Positions 1 through 9,793 of a DNA stretch of 64,000 nt are shown here, piece by piece. The notes under the pieces were generated by a model. That model searched no databases. It was not told the origin of the DNA and saw nothing but the letters and a program-made list of their open reading frames with translations. The translations under genes and the position numbers were made by a program. The DNA comes from Saprospiraceae bacterium (GTDB taxonomy: Bacteria; Bacteroidota; Bacteroidia; Chitinophagales; Saprospiraceae), in the NCBI GenBank assembly GCA_016719855.1, contig JADJYH010000007.1, positions 1 to 64,000 on the forward strand. The letters run 5' to 3'. Positions within the stretch are counted from its first letter, which is position 1; each line of letters begins with the position of its first letter.

Positions 1-3000
1 CACCCTCCCCGTCTGCATCGTCCCCTCACAGCCCGGCGACCAGCGCCACTGCAACAAGCCCTGCGGCACGTTCGCCACGCTGACTTGCTGCTGGCCATTG
101 CCTTGCAAGCGCAGTTTGGCCACGATGCGCCCGTCCGTTTGCACGAGGGTCAGGCAGCCGTCGTCGTTGCTGCGGTTGATGATGGTGAGCTGGTCGCTGG
201 CGGGGTTGGGGTAGAGGAGCAGGTCGGCATTGCTGGCAAACTGCTCGTCCGCTCCAGTCATGATGGTCGTTACGGCATCGGGGTGGCCGGGGGCTGCTTC
301 CACGTTGCCCACGTTGTCCACGGCGATGGAGTAGAACTCGTACTGGTTGCCGCCTTCACCGGTAAAGATGGCCGTCGTCTCGGTCGTGCCGCCAAGCCAG
401 AGCACGGTGTCCGTGCCGTTGAGGATGTAGTAGATATTGTAGCCCTGCATACCGGAGCCTACGTCGGTACCCGACCAGTTCAGTTCCACTTGCGCCGTGC
501 CCTGCACGGGGTCAATCGGCAGGATGGCGCTCTGCGGAGCCACGAGGTCGAAGGTGACCAAGTGCTCGTTGGTAACGATGGCCGGGTTGGCATCAAAGAC
601 GATGCTCGCCGAGTTCTTCACCTGCTGGTTGTTCAGCGGCGTATTTTTCAGTTTCACAAAGAACGAGACGGCGCCCTGGCCTTCCGGCGTGTTGACGTTT
701 GGCGGCAGGAAGCCCAAGTCGGGGTCTTCGATTTCTTCCAAAGTCACGGCGTCGAGGCTGCGGAAAGTCCAGGTGAGCAGGCCCGTTTGAAGGTTCAATT
801 TGCCATGCACCCTTGCCGTCACGCCGAGTGCGTTCAGTTTTTTATCCAAAACAAACTCCCGCAGGCCCGGCTCCACGTACAGCACGCTGTCGCCGATGAA
901 GACGTTGCCGAAGCTGAAGGTGGCAAGGTCAAATTTGGCCAAATCCAATTGGTCGCTCACGGTCACGGTGTGCGCTGGCGCACTGGCCGTATCCATGTTT
1001 TCAAAATGGATGGAGTAGGGGAAGCTGCGGGTGTCCCGCAGGTAGTTCTCGGTGCCAAAACCAGCAGGCCCACTCTTTTCATTGGGGTCGAGGGAGTTGA
1101 CGGCGGTCAGGGTGTTCGAGGTCGGGTTCTGCGGAGCGAACTCGGCGGGCAGGACTCGCCGCTGCGCTCGTCGGCTCTTTCCGTGGTCAAGGCGGCACTT
1201 TGATTCTGCCGAGCCAACCATTGAGAATGATATTGGTGACCCATTTAGAGATTTCCTTTCGGTCGTTCGGGTCGGTAACGCCACAGATTTTGGTGGCACT
1301 TTTGATGGCTGCGATTACAGGGATTAACCCGAGGGGGTCGTCAGGTTTTTCATATTTCTCATTGCCAACGAACTCTTGGGCAAAGAATATAAATAATGTT
1401 TTAGCACAATTCACTTTGTCTTCATTCAGGCCTAATTCCGGCGGTGCGGTTGACAATGCCTCGCCAAAACAGTCCACTTTACCCTGGTCAACGGGCGATT
1501 GGAACCAGGTCGTTTCCGTCCATGCTTTTATTTTCAGGTCTCCACTCGTCTTTACTTTGATGGTCAACGTGCCTGATGTGTTGCCGGGGATTTTTCGCAT
1601 AAAAGCGGGATACACCCCTGACGGTTCGGGTTTCCCAAACAGGGAATCCAGTTCCGCATAAACCTCATCCGGCAGCGGTGGCGGGTTGATCTCGTCGGGG
1701 TCAATAAATTTCACCTTTTGGAACTGGACATCCAAACCGGGATTGTCGGAGAACGCCAGCCAGATGGGCACGAAGGTGGCGTCCACGTTGCCGTAGTTGC
1801 CATAATCCAGCGTATAAGTCGTCCAAGTGTTGAACAGGATGCGGTTGCGACCGGAAATGCGCACCCACGGATTTGCCGCTACACCGGCCACTATTTTAAA
1901 GCCGCCCGGCAGGGTGTAAACAGGCCCGCCCGGTTTTTCGATGCGTAAATCGTAGGTACCGATAGGCTTGCTGCGCAAATCGAACTGGACGTTGATGGAG
2001 CTTTTGCCTCCAAAATCGGTGAAGGCGGAAGTGGCGACCACCGTGCTGCCGTTCATGATTTTGGCCACAAAGTTGGTGTCCAAGCCACCGCCAAAAACCT
2101 GTACGGTCACATCGCCGATATTGCCGCCCTCGGCGGGGAAAGCCCTCGCCACACCGGGCATCACCACGACTTGGCAAACGGTGTCAGCGCCAGCTGGGTT
2201 GGTGGCGATGAGGCATACGTCAAAGTTGCCCGGCTCGGCATATTCGTGGTAGGCGTTCACGGTCGTTGCGGTCGTGCCGTCGTCGAATTTCCAGAGATAA
2301 GTAGCGTCGTGCAGGGTCGTGTTTTCAAAAGTGAAAACATTGCCCGTTTGGGCGTAGGTGAAACCAGCGACAGGCGTAGGCTGAAGGCTCGACTGGACTT
2401 TATAGCGGAAGTCGCCACCGTATTTTTCAAAGCCGAGGTAGTACGTGCCAGCGGGCACCACTTTGCTGAACGTGGTGTTCTGGTCGCCATAGCTGAGGTA
2501 GTGCGTGGCGATTTCGGCGGTAGCATTGCGCAAGCGGATGTTGCCGTTGTTGTAACCAATTTTATTGATTTGGAACGACAGCAGCCCATTCTCGGTGGTG
2601 GTCATCTTGTACCAATCCCAATCATCGTAGCCAAGGCCGGGGTCGTAGTAGCCCAGCAGCCCACCGATGGAGTCGCCCAACGGGAAGTTTTGGGCAGTGG
2701 CTACGTCGTTGTTTGGCTCGGTGTCTTCGCCCCAGGGCGATGGCACAAGTGCGTTGTCAATCCGGTAATCGAGGTTGTATTCCCCTTCTTCGACTTGCAG
2801 GTAGTAGGTGCCCGCCAGCGCCGGGTAGCTCCAGTTCCATCCCTCGGCAGGCGACTCGCCATAGCCCGTGTAAAAATTGGAGATTTCCGGAAGGTCTATT
2901 TTTTCGCCATCCCTCAGCCGCATCCAAGTATTGCCGGGGCCTTTTTTATGGATGGTAAAATTCAGGTAACCACCTTGCGGCACGGTCAGTTTGAACCAAT

Positions 3001-3921
3001 CCTTGAGGTCGGCACCCTCACCAGCGCTATAGTAGCGCAAGGTGCCGCTCACTGTGCCGTTCACGGGCATGGTTTGCGCTTCCAAATAGCCATTGTTCGG
3101 CTCGGTATCCTCGGCATAGCTGGGTGGCGTCAGCGAGGCATCCAACTTGTAGTCGAGGTGGTACTCGCCGTCCGATACCTTGAAATAGTAGATGCCAGCC
3201 AGCACGGGATAGCTCCAGTTCCAGCCTTCGGCGGGCGAATCGCCATAGCCAGCATAGAAATTGCTGATTTCGGGCAAGCAGGCCAAGATTCGCCGTCCAA
3301 GAACCGAATATAAGTATTGGCGTAGCCTTTTTTATGGACTGTCAAATGGAGGATACCCGCTTGAGGGATGGTCATTTTGTACCAGTCTTCCATGTCGGCT
3401 CCCTCACCGGCACCATAGTAGCGCAGCGTGCCGCTCACCGAGCCGTTCACGGGCATGGTTTGCGCTTGCGCCGAAGTGTTGTTCGGCTCCACGTCCTGCG
3501 GATAGTTTGACAACGACAGGGTAGGGGTCAGGGTGTAGTTCACAGGGGAATCGTACCGCTCGAAGTGCAGGTAATAATTACCCGGTAGCACAGGGTAGGT
3601 AGTCGTCCAGCCCGTCGGCGGTGAGTCGCCAAAGCCGAGGTACAGGTTTGTGATTTCAGGGAAGCCAGCCGTCTCGGCATCCTTAAGGTACAATCTGGCG
3701 TTGCCAGTGCCTGTTTTCACGACGGTCAGCGTCAGGATGCCGCCTTCTGGCACGTTTAGCAAAAACCAATCGTGGATGTCCGCACCAATGATATCACCTG
3801 ATTGACTGCCATTAAGGGCAATCAAGTTAGCCTGTGCAGCGCTGTCGTTGGGTTCCGTTTCGCTTTTTGCCACTTGGAAGCAAAGGCCAAATAGCAAAAG
3901 CAGGAGGATAGATTTTTTCAT
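1..3921 (-). CDS. Secreted PPC/PKD multi-domain protein with T9SS sorting domain (frameshifted, cut by window edge)
   Basis: Large exported protein, probably cell-surface or secreted through the type IX system. It starts at 3921 with a clear signal peptide (MKKSILLLLLFGLCF, then AKS). Four pre-peptidase C-terminal-like (PPC) repeats follow, each opening with TEPND, VEPNN or TEPNN and containing a DWF or DWYKM core. Then comes a PKD-like domain (GFTYAQTG...YLWKFDDGT), an Ig-like stretch, a DUF7619-type domain (SLDPNEKSGPAGFG) and a T9SS type A tail (LLLYPNPASDQLTI) just before the left edge. The frame breaks twice: near 3278, inside the second PPC repeat, where 14 nt stand in place of a multiple of three, and near 1150-1190, where KVPP-stop gives way to the frame encoding EFAPQNPTSNTL. 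Domain order across both breaks is what the family predicts, so this is read as one gene with sequencing errors; true decay cannot be excluded. Confidence 0.72.
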
Positions 3922-4066
3922 GGCCTAGTGTTTTAGTTAGGAACAATCAATCCCTTACGCCATGAGAAGTGCAGTTCCAAAATTGACGAAAACGCCTGTT
4001 TTTTGCCAATGACATTTGGCCTTTTGCGGCAATGATTTAATTCAATGATTGTTGGGGTTTGCCCTG

Positions 4067-4215
<149 letters not shown>

Positions 4216-4280
4216 AAAGCAGTGGCGAAGCGCAACTAAACCGCTTCGCCACCATGTTCAAACACTTATTTCTACAACCG

Positions 4281-5612
4281 CTAAACCCCAAATGGATAGG
4301 TTTCTGGTATTTGATGGCCATCCGGCTGGATGTGCAGCGGGTGCAATGCCTTCGTTTCATCCAGGAACATAAATGCGTCGTAGCGACGAGGCATGAGGCT
4401 AGACACATAGTTTCCAACTTCGTTCTCAGGGTGGTAGACGACACCGATAGCCCGGTGCTCAAACTCCCTATTCCCGAGGACTTTCATGACTTCGGGGGTC
4501 ATCAGCATCAGCCGGTCTTCTTTGCCAGCCAAGTGGAAAAGGTGTTCCCAACTCCCAGCTTTTGAAGGTGGTACAGGCAGGCTCCGCATCACATCGCCCC
4601 ATTTTCGGCCAGCGATTACGTGCCCGACATGCGAACCGAACCCGACTGCAAACACATTCTTAACCCCATACCGCTCCCGCGCAAGTTGCCCAACGTTTAC
4701 CATGCCATGCGCCCTCATGCCCGTGGCCCTGGCGTCCCCGATATGGGTGTTGTGCTCCCATACGATGGCCTTGCCGGCTGGCTCGTGAAAATCCACCAGC
4801 CTTTCCAGCGTCTCCATCATGTGCGTGTCACGGATGTTCCAGGACGTTGGCCCTGCCTGAATCATCGCCCGATAATAGTGCTCAGCGTTCACTGCCACAT
4901 AGGCGTTTTGGCCGGTGTTCATGACGGCTTCATGGTCGGTGTTGTATTGCGGCATTTTGAAAAGCACCTCATTGAGCATTTCCACCACTTCGTTTTCGCA
5001 GGAAATTGGCACCCAAGGGTCAACGGTTGCCTTGGCATATTCACTGCCCTCATCCGTGTACGGTTCGAAACATTCCCAAGCCTTGAGTGCTGTTTTTGCG
5101 GCTGCCGGATCCACCTTCTTCAGGTAGTTGATGATGGACTCCAGCGATTCCCATAGGCTGTAAACATCGAGGCCGTAAAAGCCCACTTTCTTATTGGCTG
5201 GCAATTGGCGATTGTGTTCCCGGAGCCATTCTGCAAGTGCTATGACTTCCCAATTGGCCCACATCCACGTTGGCCATCGGTTGAAATCATGGAGGACGTC
5301 CTGGGCGGAATCACCGCTGTCCTTATAACTTTTTATGTACCTGTTGAGGCGGTAGCAATCGGGCCAGTCGCCCTCGACTGCAATGAAGGAAAACCCCTTT
5401 TCCTCGATCAATCGTTTGCTCAATTCCGTGCGCCAAGTATAATACTCATGGGTGCCGTGCGACGCCTCGCCGAGCAACACGCAACGGGCGTTCCCGATGG
5501 CCTCCATCAATGAATCAATGGCTTTTTCGTCGGTCAGTGGCACGGAGTTGCTTTTAATGAAATCCGTCAGGTTAAGAACCCCCCCATTCTGTTGGATGAT
5601 GAAGCTGGACAT
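4281..5612 (-). CDS. Erythromycin esterase family protein
   Basis: A cytoplasmic hydrolase-like protein of about 443 residues, the usual length for the family (PF05139; includes EreA/EreB and many housekeeping relatives such as succinoglycan-type enzymes). The family signature LLGEASHGTHEYY lies near residue 45 and carries the Glu and His of the proposed active site. VEGDWPDCYRLNRY, FYGLDVYSLWES and VWEHNTHIGDARATGM are other conserved blocks. The start is set at ATG 5612 (MSSFIIQQ); an upstream GTG at 5639 is possible. It is divergent from the alpha/beta hydrolase at 5744, and a phosphoribosyltransferase follows that. These three families are fused in pairs in actinobacteria, so a joint role in stress or small-molecule metabolism is more likely than macrolide resistance. 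The substrate is unknown. Confidence 0.88.
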   Translation of the reverse strand: MSSFIIQQNGGVLNLTDFIKSNSVPLTDEKAIDSLMEAIGNARCVLLGEASHGTHEYYTWRTELSKRLIEEKGFSFIAVEGDWPDCYRLNRYIKSYKDSGDSAQDVLHDFNRWPTWMWANWEVIALAEWLREHNRQLPANKKVGFYGLDVYSLWESLESIINYLKKVDPAAAKTALKAWECFEPYTDEGSEYAKATVDPWVPISCENEVVEMLNEVLFKMPQYNTDHEAVMNTGQNAYVAVNAEHYYRAMIQAGPTSWNIRDTHMMETLERLVDFHEPAGKAIVWEHNTHIGDARATGMRAHGMVNVGQLARERYGVKNVFAVGFGSHVGHVIAGRKWGDVMRSLPVPPSKAGSWEHLFHLAGKEDRLMLMTPEVMKVLGNREFEHRAIGVVYHPENEVGNYVSSLMPRRYDAFMFLDETKALHPLHIQPDGHQIPETYPFGV

Positions 5613-5743
5613 AGCAATATTTTTTTGGCTAATAAACACCCATATACTACCCCATGCAATGAGAAGAATTAAACTGTTTTATGAGAATAATCATAGCATA
5701 TTGAAAGCCTTGAGCAGTAATTTAAGCCCTCAATTTCTATATC

Positions 5744-6406
5744 ATGAACAGCGTACAATTGACCACCGTATCAATCCCGGTGGGGGGTGTGACATTAGAT
5801 GCTTATATCACCGTTCCCGATAACCCGAAAGGTGTTGTCCTGTTTTCGCACGGCAGTGGGAGCAGTCGCCAAAGTCCAAGAAACCGCTTCGTCGCTGAGG
5901 TGCTGAATGAGAAGGGCATGGCCACGCTGTTGGCCGACTTGCTGACGGAAGAAGAGGATAGTTTTTACGAAACTCGATTTGACATCAAGCTACTGACCGA
6001 GCGGTTGGTGGGCATCACGAGATGGGCGATAGAACAGCCAATGCTGGAAGGCTTGGGGATGGGGTATTTTGGAGCGAGTACGGGGGCTGCTTCTGCCCTG
6101 CGGGCGGCGGCGTTTCTGAAAGACGGCATCCAAGCAGTGGTGTCGAGGGGCGGAAGGCCTGACCTGGCGGAGGACGCACTGCCATCAGTGAATGCGCCGA
6201 CGCTGTTGATAGTTGGTTCGCTCGACGGGCCGGTCATTGAAATGAACAGGGCGGCTTACAAAGCCATGCATTGCCAAAAGAAATTGGAAATCGTGGAAGG
6301 TGCCACCCACCTGTTCGAAGAACCTGGCAAACTGGATGAAGTAGCCCGGCTTGCCACCCAATGGTTCGAGCGCTACCTCGTGAAAAAGCCAGAACCAGCA
6401 CTTTGA
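5744..6406 (+). CDS. Alpha/beta hydrolase (dienelactone hydrolase-like)
   Basis: A 220-residue single-domain alpha/beta hydrolase. The oxyanion region is VVLFSHGSGSSRQSPRN (about 31-47). The nucleophile elbow GYFGASTGAA places Ser near residue 112. The acid is Asp161 in IVGSLDGPV and the base is His189 in EGATHLFEEPG. All catalytic residues are present, so it should be active. No signal peptide, so cytoplasmic. It lies 131 bp from the divergent erythromycin-esterase gene and upstream of the phosphoribosyltransferase. In mycobacteria a protein of this type is fused to a phosphoribosyltransferase (Rv0571c type, from general knowledge), which supports a functional link. The physiological ester or thioester substrate is not known. 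Confidence 0.88.
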   Translation: MNSVQLTTVSIPVGGVTLDAYITVPDNPKGVVLFSHGSGSSRQSPRNRFVAEVLNEKGMATLLADLLTEEEDSFYETRFDIKLLTERLVGITRWAIEQPMLEGLGMGYFGASTGAASALRAAAFLKDGIQAVVSRGGRPDLAEDALPSVNAPTLLIVGSLDGPVIEMNRAAYKAMHCQKKLEIVEGATHLFEEPGKLDEVARLATQWFERYLVKKPEPAL

Positions 6407-6465
6407 AAGTATGACGAGCAGAATTTTTTTTAACGTGATATCGGAGATTAGTTCATAGTAACTCA

Positions 6466-6520
6466 GCTTGCCGACCGCAATGGTTCGAGGAAATCGCTAC
6501 CTCGGTGAAAAAGCCAGCTC
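6466..6520 (+). repeat. Imperfect duplicate of the 3' end of the hydrolase gene
   Basis: The stretch repeats the end of the preceding gene (6351-6400): TTGCC, then CAATGGTTCGAG, CGCTACCTC and GTGAAAAAGCCAG appear in the same order with small insertions. It is not in an open frame. It may be a partial tandem duplication or an assembly stutter. Confidence 0.6.
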
Positions 6521-6597
6521 AACCTTATGCCACTCGTTGAAACACCCGCTGGCGGATCTCGAGCAGTTGTTTTTTCAATCAACCAAAAACAGAAATC

Positions 6598-7233
6598 ATG
6601 TACTTCAGGAACAGATTTGACGCTGCCCAACAACTTGCGCCGTTGTTGGAAAAATACCGCAACGAAAAAGGCGTGATACTCGCCGTGCCGCGTGGCGGTG
6701 TGCCCATTGGGCATTACCTCGCCAAGTATTTTGGCTTTCCCTTGGAGCTGTTGTTGACCAAAAAGTTGGGGCATCCATTGCAGCCGGAATTTGCGATCGG
6801 TGCGGTTACGCTGGAGGACAGCTTTGTGGATGAGGGGTTCGACCTGCCGCCGGATTTTATCGAAAAAGAAATAACACGGATACGCAAGGAGCTGCAAAGA
6901 CGCTACAAATCGTTCATGGGCGATAGAAAGCCCATTGATTTGAAAGGCAAAACCGTCATCGTCGTTGACGACGGCATCGCCACGGGGCGCACTATCATGG
7001 CAGCCATCAAACTGCTGCGAAAGAAACAGCCGAAGTGGTTGGTGGTAGCGGTGCCAGTAGCGCCGCCGAGCGCCGCCAGCGAGTTTGAAGGCTTGGTGGA
7101 CGACTTTATTTGCGTGTACACGCCGGAAGATTTCTTTGGCGTGGGCGGCTTTTACGAAGATTTCGAACAAGTGGAAGACAGCGAAGTGATGGCGCTTTTG
7201 CGAGAACTGAACGGAAGAAAAATGGCGGCTTGA
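6598..7233 (+). CDS. Phosphoribosyltransferase family protein
   Basis: A type I phosphoribosyltransferase fold protein of 211 residues. The PRPP-binding loop is TVIVVDDGIATGRT (about 119-132), the diagnostic motif. The N-terminal VPRGGVPIGHYLA and the TKKLGHPLQPEFAIGAV block are typical of the stand-alone family next to, or fused to, dienelactone hydrolase and erythromycin-esterase domains, not of a purine salvage enzyme. Cytoplasmic. It lies about 190 bp downstream of the hydrolase gene, a gap that contains a duplicated piece of that gene. The acceptor base is unknown. The three neighbouring families recur together in several phyla (general knowledge), suggesting one pathway. Confidence 0.87.
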   Translation: MYFRNRFDAAQQLAPLLEKYRNEKGVILAVPRGGVPIGHYLAKYFGFPLELLLTKKLGHPLQPEFAIGAVTLEDSFVDEGFDLPPDFIEKEITRIRKELQRRYKSFMGDRKPIDLKGKTVIVVDDGIATGRTIMAAIKLLRKKQPKWLVVAVPVAPPSAASEFEGLVDDFICVYTPEDFFGVGGFYEDFEQVEDSEVMALLRELNGRKMAA

Positions 7234-7310
7234 AGGCAACACTTTGGCTAATCTGCTGGTTGTCAATATATCAATCTCGAATTCACGCATTTTATAAAAT
7301 TCCTACTGCC

Positions 7311-8237
7311 ATGACCTATCAATCTAAATCCAACCGGGACATTGCAAACTTGCTTAATGACATTGCGAACCTGCTCGAAATGCAGGATGCCAATCCTCAC
7401 CGTATCCGTGCGTACCGGCGCGCTGCCAACATCATATTGCAACGAGCGGAAAATCTTTCGGACGTCGTTGCGGGTGGCGATGGGGTAGCCCTTGAAAGCA
7501 TTCCCGGCATTGGCGAAAGCCTCGCCCGAACCATTGAGGAATATGTAAAAACGGGTAAATCGCAACAGCTTCAGCGCCTAATGGGAGAGGTGGCACCGAA
7601 GGAGGTGTTCGAGCAAGTGCCCGGAATCGGCCCTGACCTTGCGGAGCGCATCGTGCATGAACTGGGCATCAAAACCCTTGAAGAATTGGAGCAAGCCGCC
7701 CATGACGGCAAGCTGCGCAAGGTCGAAGGTTTTGGCAGCAAGCGCGTGGAGGCTATCCAGATGAGCTTGGCCGGCATGTTGAGCGGCTTCGCCCGGCGTA
7801 GCGTGATGCGGACAGTTCCGCAGGTAAAACCACAATCGTACCGTCCAGAGATTGCCCAGTTGCTTGAGGTGGACAAGGAATATCGCCAAAAAGTATCGGC
7901 TGGTGAATTGAAAAGAATTGCACCAAAACGCTTCAACCCCGACAACGAAACATGGTTGCCCATCTACCATGTAGAAAAGGGCAATTGGACGTTCACGACT
8001 TTGTTTTCCAATACCGCCCGTGCTCATAAATTGAACAAGACCAATGATTGGGTGATCCTTTTTTATGAAAAAAACGGGAAGGAAGACCAAGCTACGGTGG
8101 TTACAGAAACAAGTGGCCCATTGGAAGGCAGAAGGGTGGTGAGAGGGCGTGAGGAGGAATGCAAGCGCTATTATGAGGTCAGCAATATGAACCACCTCCC
8201 GGTTGTTTCTTTAACCCGGTTGCCCGCTCGTGTATGA
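7311..8237 (+). CDS. PolX-like N-terminal helix-hairpin-helix DNA-binding protein
   Basis: About 308 residues, starting at ATG 7311 (MTYQSKSNRDIANLL). Residues 1-160 match the 8-kDa plus fingers region of PolX/polymerase beta: NLLEMQDANPHRIRAYRRAA, then two helix-hairpin-helix motifs (LESIPGIGESLARTIEEY and FEQVPGIGPDLAERIVHEL) and a third weaker one (LRKVEGFGSKRVEAIQ). No catalytic palm with the polymerase Asp motif and no PHP exonuclease domain follow. The C-terminal half (from about 190) is a separate conserved domain of unknown role (WLPIYHVEKGNWTFTTLFSN). It probably binds gapped or damaged DNA, or serves as an accessory domain; enzyme activity is not supported. It sits 77 bp behind the phosphoribosyltransferase and could be co-transcribed. 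Confidence 0.82.
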   Translation: MTYQSKSNRDIANLLNDIANLLEMQDANPHRIRAYRRAANIILQRAENLSDVVAGGDGVALESIPGIGESLARTIEEYVKTGKSQQLQRLMGEVAPKEVFEQVPGIGPDLAERIVHELGIKTLEELEQAAHDGKLRKVEGFGSKRVEAIQMSLAGMLSGFARRSVMRTVPQVKPQSYRPEIAQLLEVDKEYRQKVSAGELKRIAPKRFNPDNETWLPIYHVEKGNWTFTTLFSNTARAHKLNKTNDWVILFYEKNGKEDQATVVTETSGPLEGRRVVRGREEECKRYYEVSNMNHLPVVSLTRLPARV

Positions 8238-8303
8238 CGAAAAACATTGAGCCATAAAGGGAACTGTGCCCAAAAGGGAAGCCCAACTATGTAACGATTT
8301 TAG

Positions 8304-8454
8304 TATACTTCGCACAAATAGGTTTTGTGCAAATGAGTTAAAGCATAGCTCATTTGCCCCTCCTCGCCGCCTTCGGCGGCTCGTCGGGGGAGGGGGCTTT
8401 TGGGGCTTCGCCCCCAAACCCCTATTTGCACAAAACCTATTTTTGCGAAGTATA
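8304..8454. repeat. MITE-like palindromic element, copy 2 (best preserved)
   Basis: About 151 bp. The left end TATACTTCGCACAAATAGG continues into TTTTGTGCAAAT. The right end is its inverted copy (ATTTGCACAAAACCTATT, then TGCGAAGTATAA). The arms are about 31 bp. Inside are two GC hairpins, CGCCGCCTTCGGCGGC and GGGGCTTCGCCCC. No ORF. It separates the HhH gene from dodecin, both of which end here, so it could also act as a bidirectional terminator. Confidence 0.8.
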
Positions 8455-8466
8455 ACAGCAAGCACC

Positions 8467-8676
8467 TTACTCATGGTGCATGATAGAGAATGACAATTTG
8501 CCATTCACCCGATACTCAACGATTTTGTTGTTTTCCACTTTCGCAGACATGTCCTTAATGTAGATGGAGCGAATGCCTTTCAATGTTTTTGCGGCTTCGG
8601 CTACCACCGATTGAGCGGCGTCCTCCCAACTCTTGTTGGAGCTGCCCATCACTTCGATTACTTTTAAAACTGCCAT
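8467..8676 (-). CDS. Dodecin family flavin-binding protein
   Basis: A 69-residue protein of exactly dodecin length (PF07311). It has the family features: KVIEVMGSSNKSWEDAAQSVV at the start, a single long helix (AEAAKTLKGIRSI) and the C-terminal strand pattern VENNKIVEYRVNGKLSF. Dodecins form hollow dodecamers that store or buffer riboflavin, FMN or CoA in the cytosol. Aligned by eye, the flavin-stacking Trp of archaeal dodecin (VVWAEV) falls on Ser here (IRSIYI), so flavin binding may differ. A Bacteroidota-type promoter lies about 70 bp upstream. Monocistronic, convergent with the HhH gene. Confidence 0.9.
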   Translation of the reverse strand: MAVLKVIEVMGSSNKSWEDAAQSVVAEAAKTLKGIRSIYIKDMSAKVENNKIVEYRVNGKLSFSIMHHE

Positions 8677-8744
8677 GGTATTGTTGTTTTGGTTATAATT
8701 GAAGGGAAATGACCAGACATTTTATCTTCTCATTTTCCCGAAAA

Positions 8745-8776
8745 CAAACTTAGGTTCGATGATGCGCTACCTACAA
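8745..8776 (-). promoter_or_regulatory. Bacteroidota-type promoter for dodecin
   Basis: On the minus strand TTG (8774-8776) is followed after 21 nt by TAAGTTTG (8745-8752), a perfect TAnnTTTG -7 element. The dodecin ATG lies about 70 bp downstream. Confidence 0.55.
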
Positions 8777-8879
8777 TGATGGATGTCAGAGCGGGCGGTG
8801 ATTCATATCAGATTCGGGAAACTTATTGATTTGGTGCGGTGCTGCCGCATTCGCAAAACCGAAAGGTGGAAATCCCACC

Positions 8880-9392
8880 TCAAGCCCGCCTGGCATCCAC
8901 TTTGGCGAGAAGGTCCTTCATTTTTCTGCGGGCAAAGAAGATACGGCTCTTCACGGTGCCAATGGGCATGCCGAGTTTCTGCGAAATCTCCTTATAGCCA
9001 TATCCTTTAAAAAATAGCTCGAAAGGTCGGCGTTGGCTTTCATTGATGGTTTTGAACATCAGGTCGTATTCCTTCATCACCAAGTTGGAGCCGCCCTCAT
9101 TGTTGACCGAATATTGCATCGGGAACGCTCCCTGTTCTTCCAGTTTCAGCTCGATATTGTTCCGTGAGCGGCGCTTACGGTATTCACTCATGAAGTTGTT
9201 CCGCATGATGGTCGAAATCCACGCTTTGAAATTGGTGTTGACCGCAAAGCTTTCTTTGTGGGCAAATGCCCGCAGCATTGTTTCTTGAAAGAGGTCCTTT
9301 GCGTCATCTCGATTTTTCGTGAGCTTCATGGCAAAGGAAAAAAGCATACTTTTTAGTGGGTTGGACAGGTTAATAAATTCATTGGAGGTCAT
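8880..9392 (-). CDS. ECF-type RNA polymerase sigma factor
   Basis: A 170-residue sigma-70 family factor of extracytoplasmic-function size. Region 2 is FAMKLTKNRDDAKDLFQETMLRAF...FKAWISTIMRNNFMSEYRK (about 20-75), covering core binding and -10 recognition. Region 4 is FELFFKGYGYKEISQKLGM...GTVKSRIFFARRKMKDLL (about 125-160), the -35 helix-turn-helix. There is no anti-sigma gene next to it; the next gene, facing away at 9794, encodes a secreted Tyr-rich protein. The targets cannot be told from the sequence. Confidence 0.93.
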   Translation of the reverse strand: MTSNEFINLSNPLKSMLFSFAMKLTKNRDDAKDLFQETMLRAFAHKESFAVNTNFKAWISTIMRNNFMSEYRKRRSRNNIELKLEEQGAFPMQYSVNNEGGSNLVMKEYDLMFKTINESQRRPFELFFKGYGYKEISQKLGMPIGTVKSRIFFARRKMKDLLAKVDARRA

Positions 9393-9461
9393 GATATTTG
9401 GATTTGATATTTCTCAAACTTCTGGCGAACAGGCGATATGTGCAGGGCTGGTTTTACGGCG

Positions 9462-9493
9462 CAATTATACTTCTGGCCGTTTGCTTTCGCCAA
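9462..9493 (-). promoter_or_regulatory. Possible promoter for the ECF sigma gene
   Basis: On the minus strand TTG (9491-9493) is followed after 21 nt by TATAATTG (9462-9469), one mismatch from TAnnTTTG, about 70 bp upstream of the start codon. Confidence 0.4.
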
Positions 9494-9738
9494 TGATGAT
9501 AGTCAACCATAGTGGGTGATTTTTAGTGTGAAATGACTTTCCTGATATCCCTGCCCTAAATCACCTTCATCCCTGACAACAGTCATTGTATTTTTTTCCC
9601 CATGTCGGCATTTTTGTACCGAGGCCTCAGAAGCTGTTGAGCTTTAAAGGTTTTCCCCTCAAAAAACCAATTTCCCAGAACCGAGACCCCAATGCCGAAA
9701 CCCCGAAAAGCCAATTTTTGAACAAGCACGCCCGAAAT

Positions 9739-9773
9739 CCTTTCCGGCAGCCGCCATTGCCGGAAGGGTTTTT
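9739..9773 (+). terminator. Terminator-like hairpin in the leader of the Tyr-rich gene
   Basis: A stem of about 9-10 bp (TTTCCGGCA pairing with TGCCGGAAG, loop GCCGCCAT) is followed directly by GTTTTT. It lies only about 20 nt before ATG 9794. No gene upstream on this strand ends here, so it could attenuate the downstream gene or be a chance palindrome. The rest of 9494-9738 shows no gene. Confidence 0.4.
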
Positions 9774-9793
9774 CGGCATATAAATCAAAAGCC

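Noticed and set aside
85..1203. Long plus-strand open frame at the left end
   Set aside because: It is antisense to a frame encoding a DUF7619-type domain and a T9SS tail (YPNPASDQL); GC-rich coding DNA leaves the opposite strand open by chance.
4281..5612. Erythromycin-esterase gene as a macrolide resistance gene
   Set aside because: The family is broad, and the neighbourhood (hydrolase, phosphoribosyltransferase) fits a housekeeping or stress role; nothing shows resistance.
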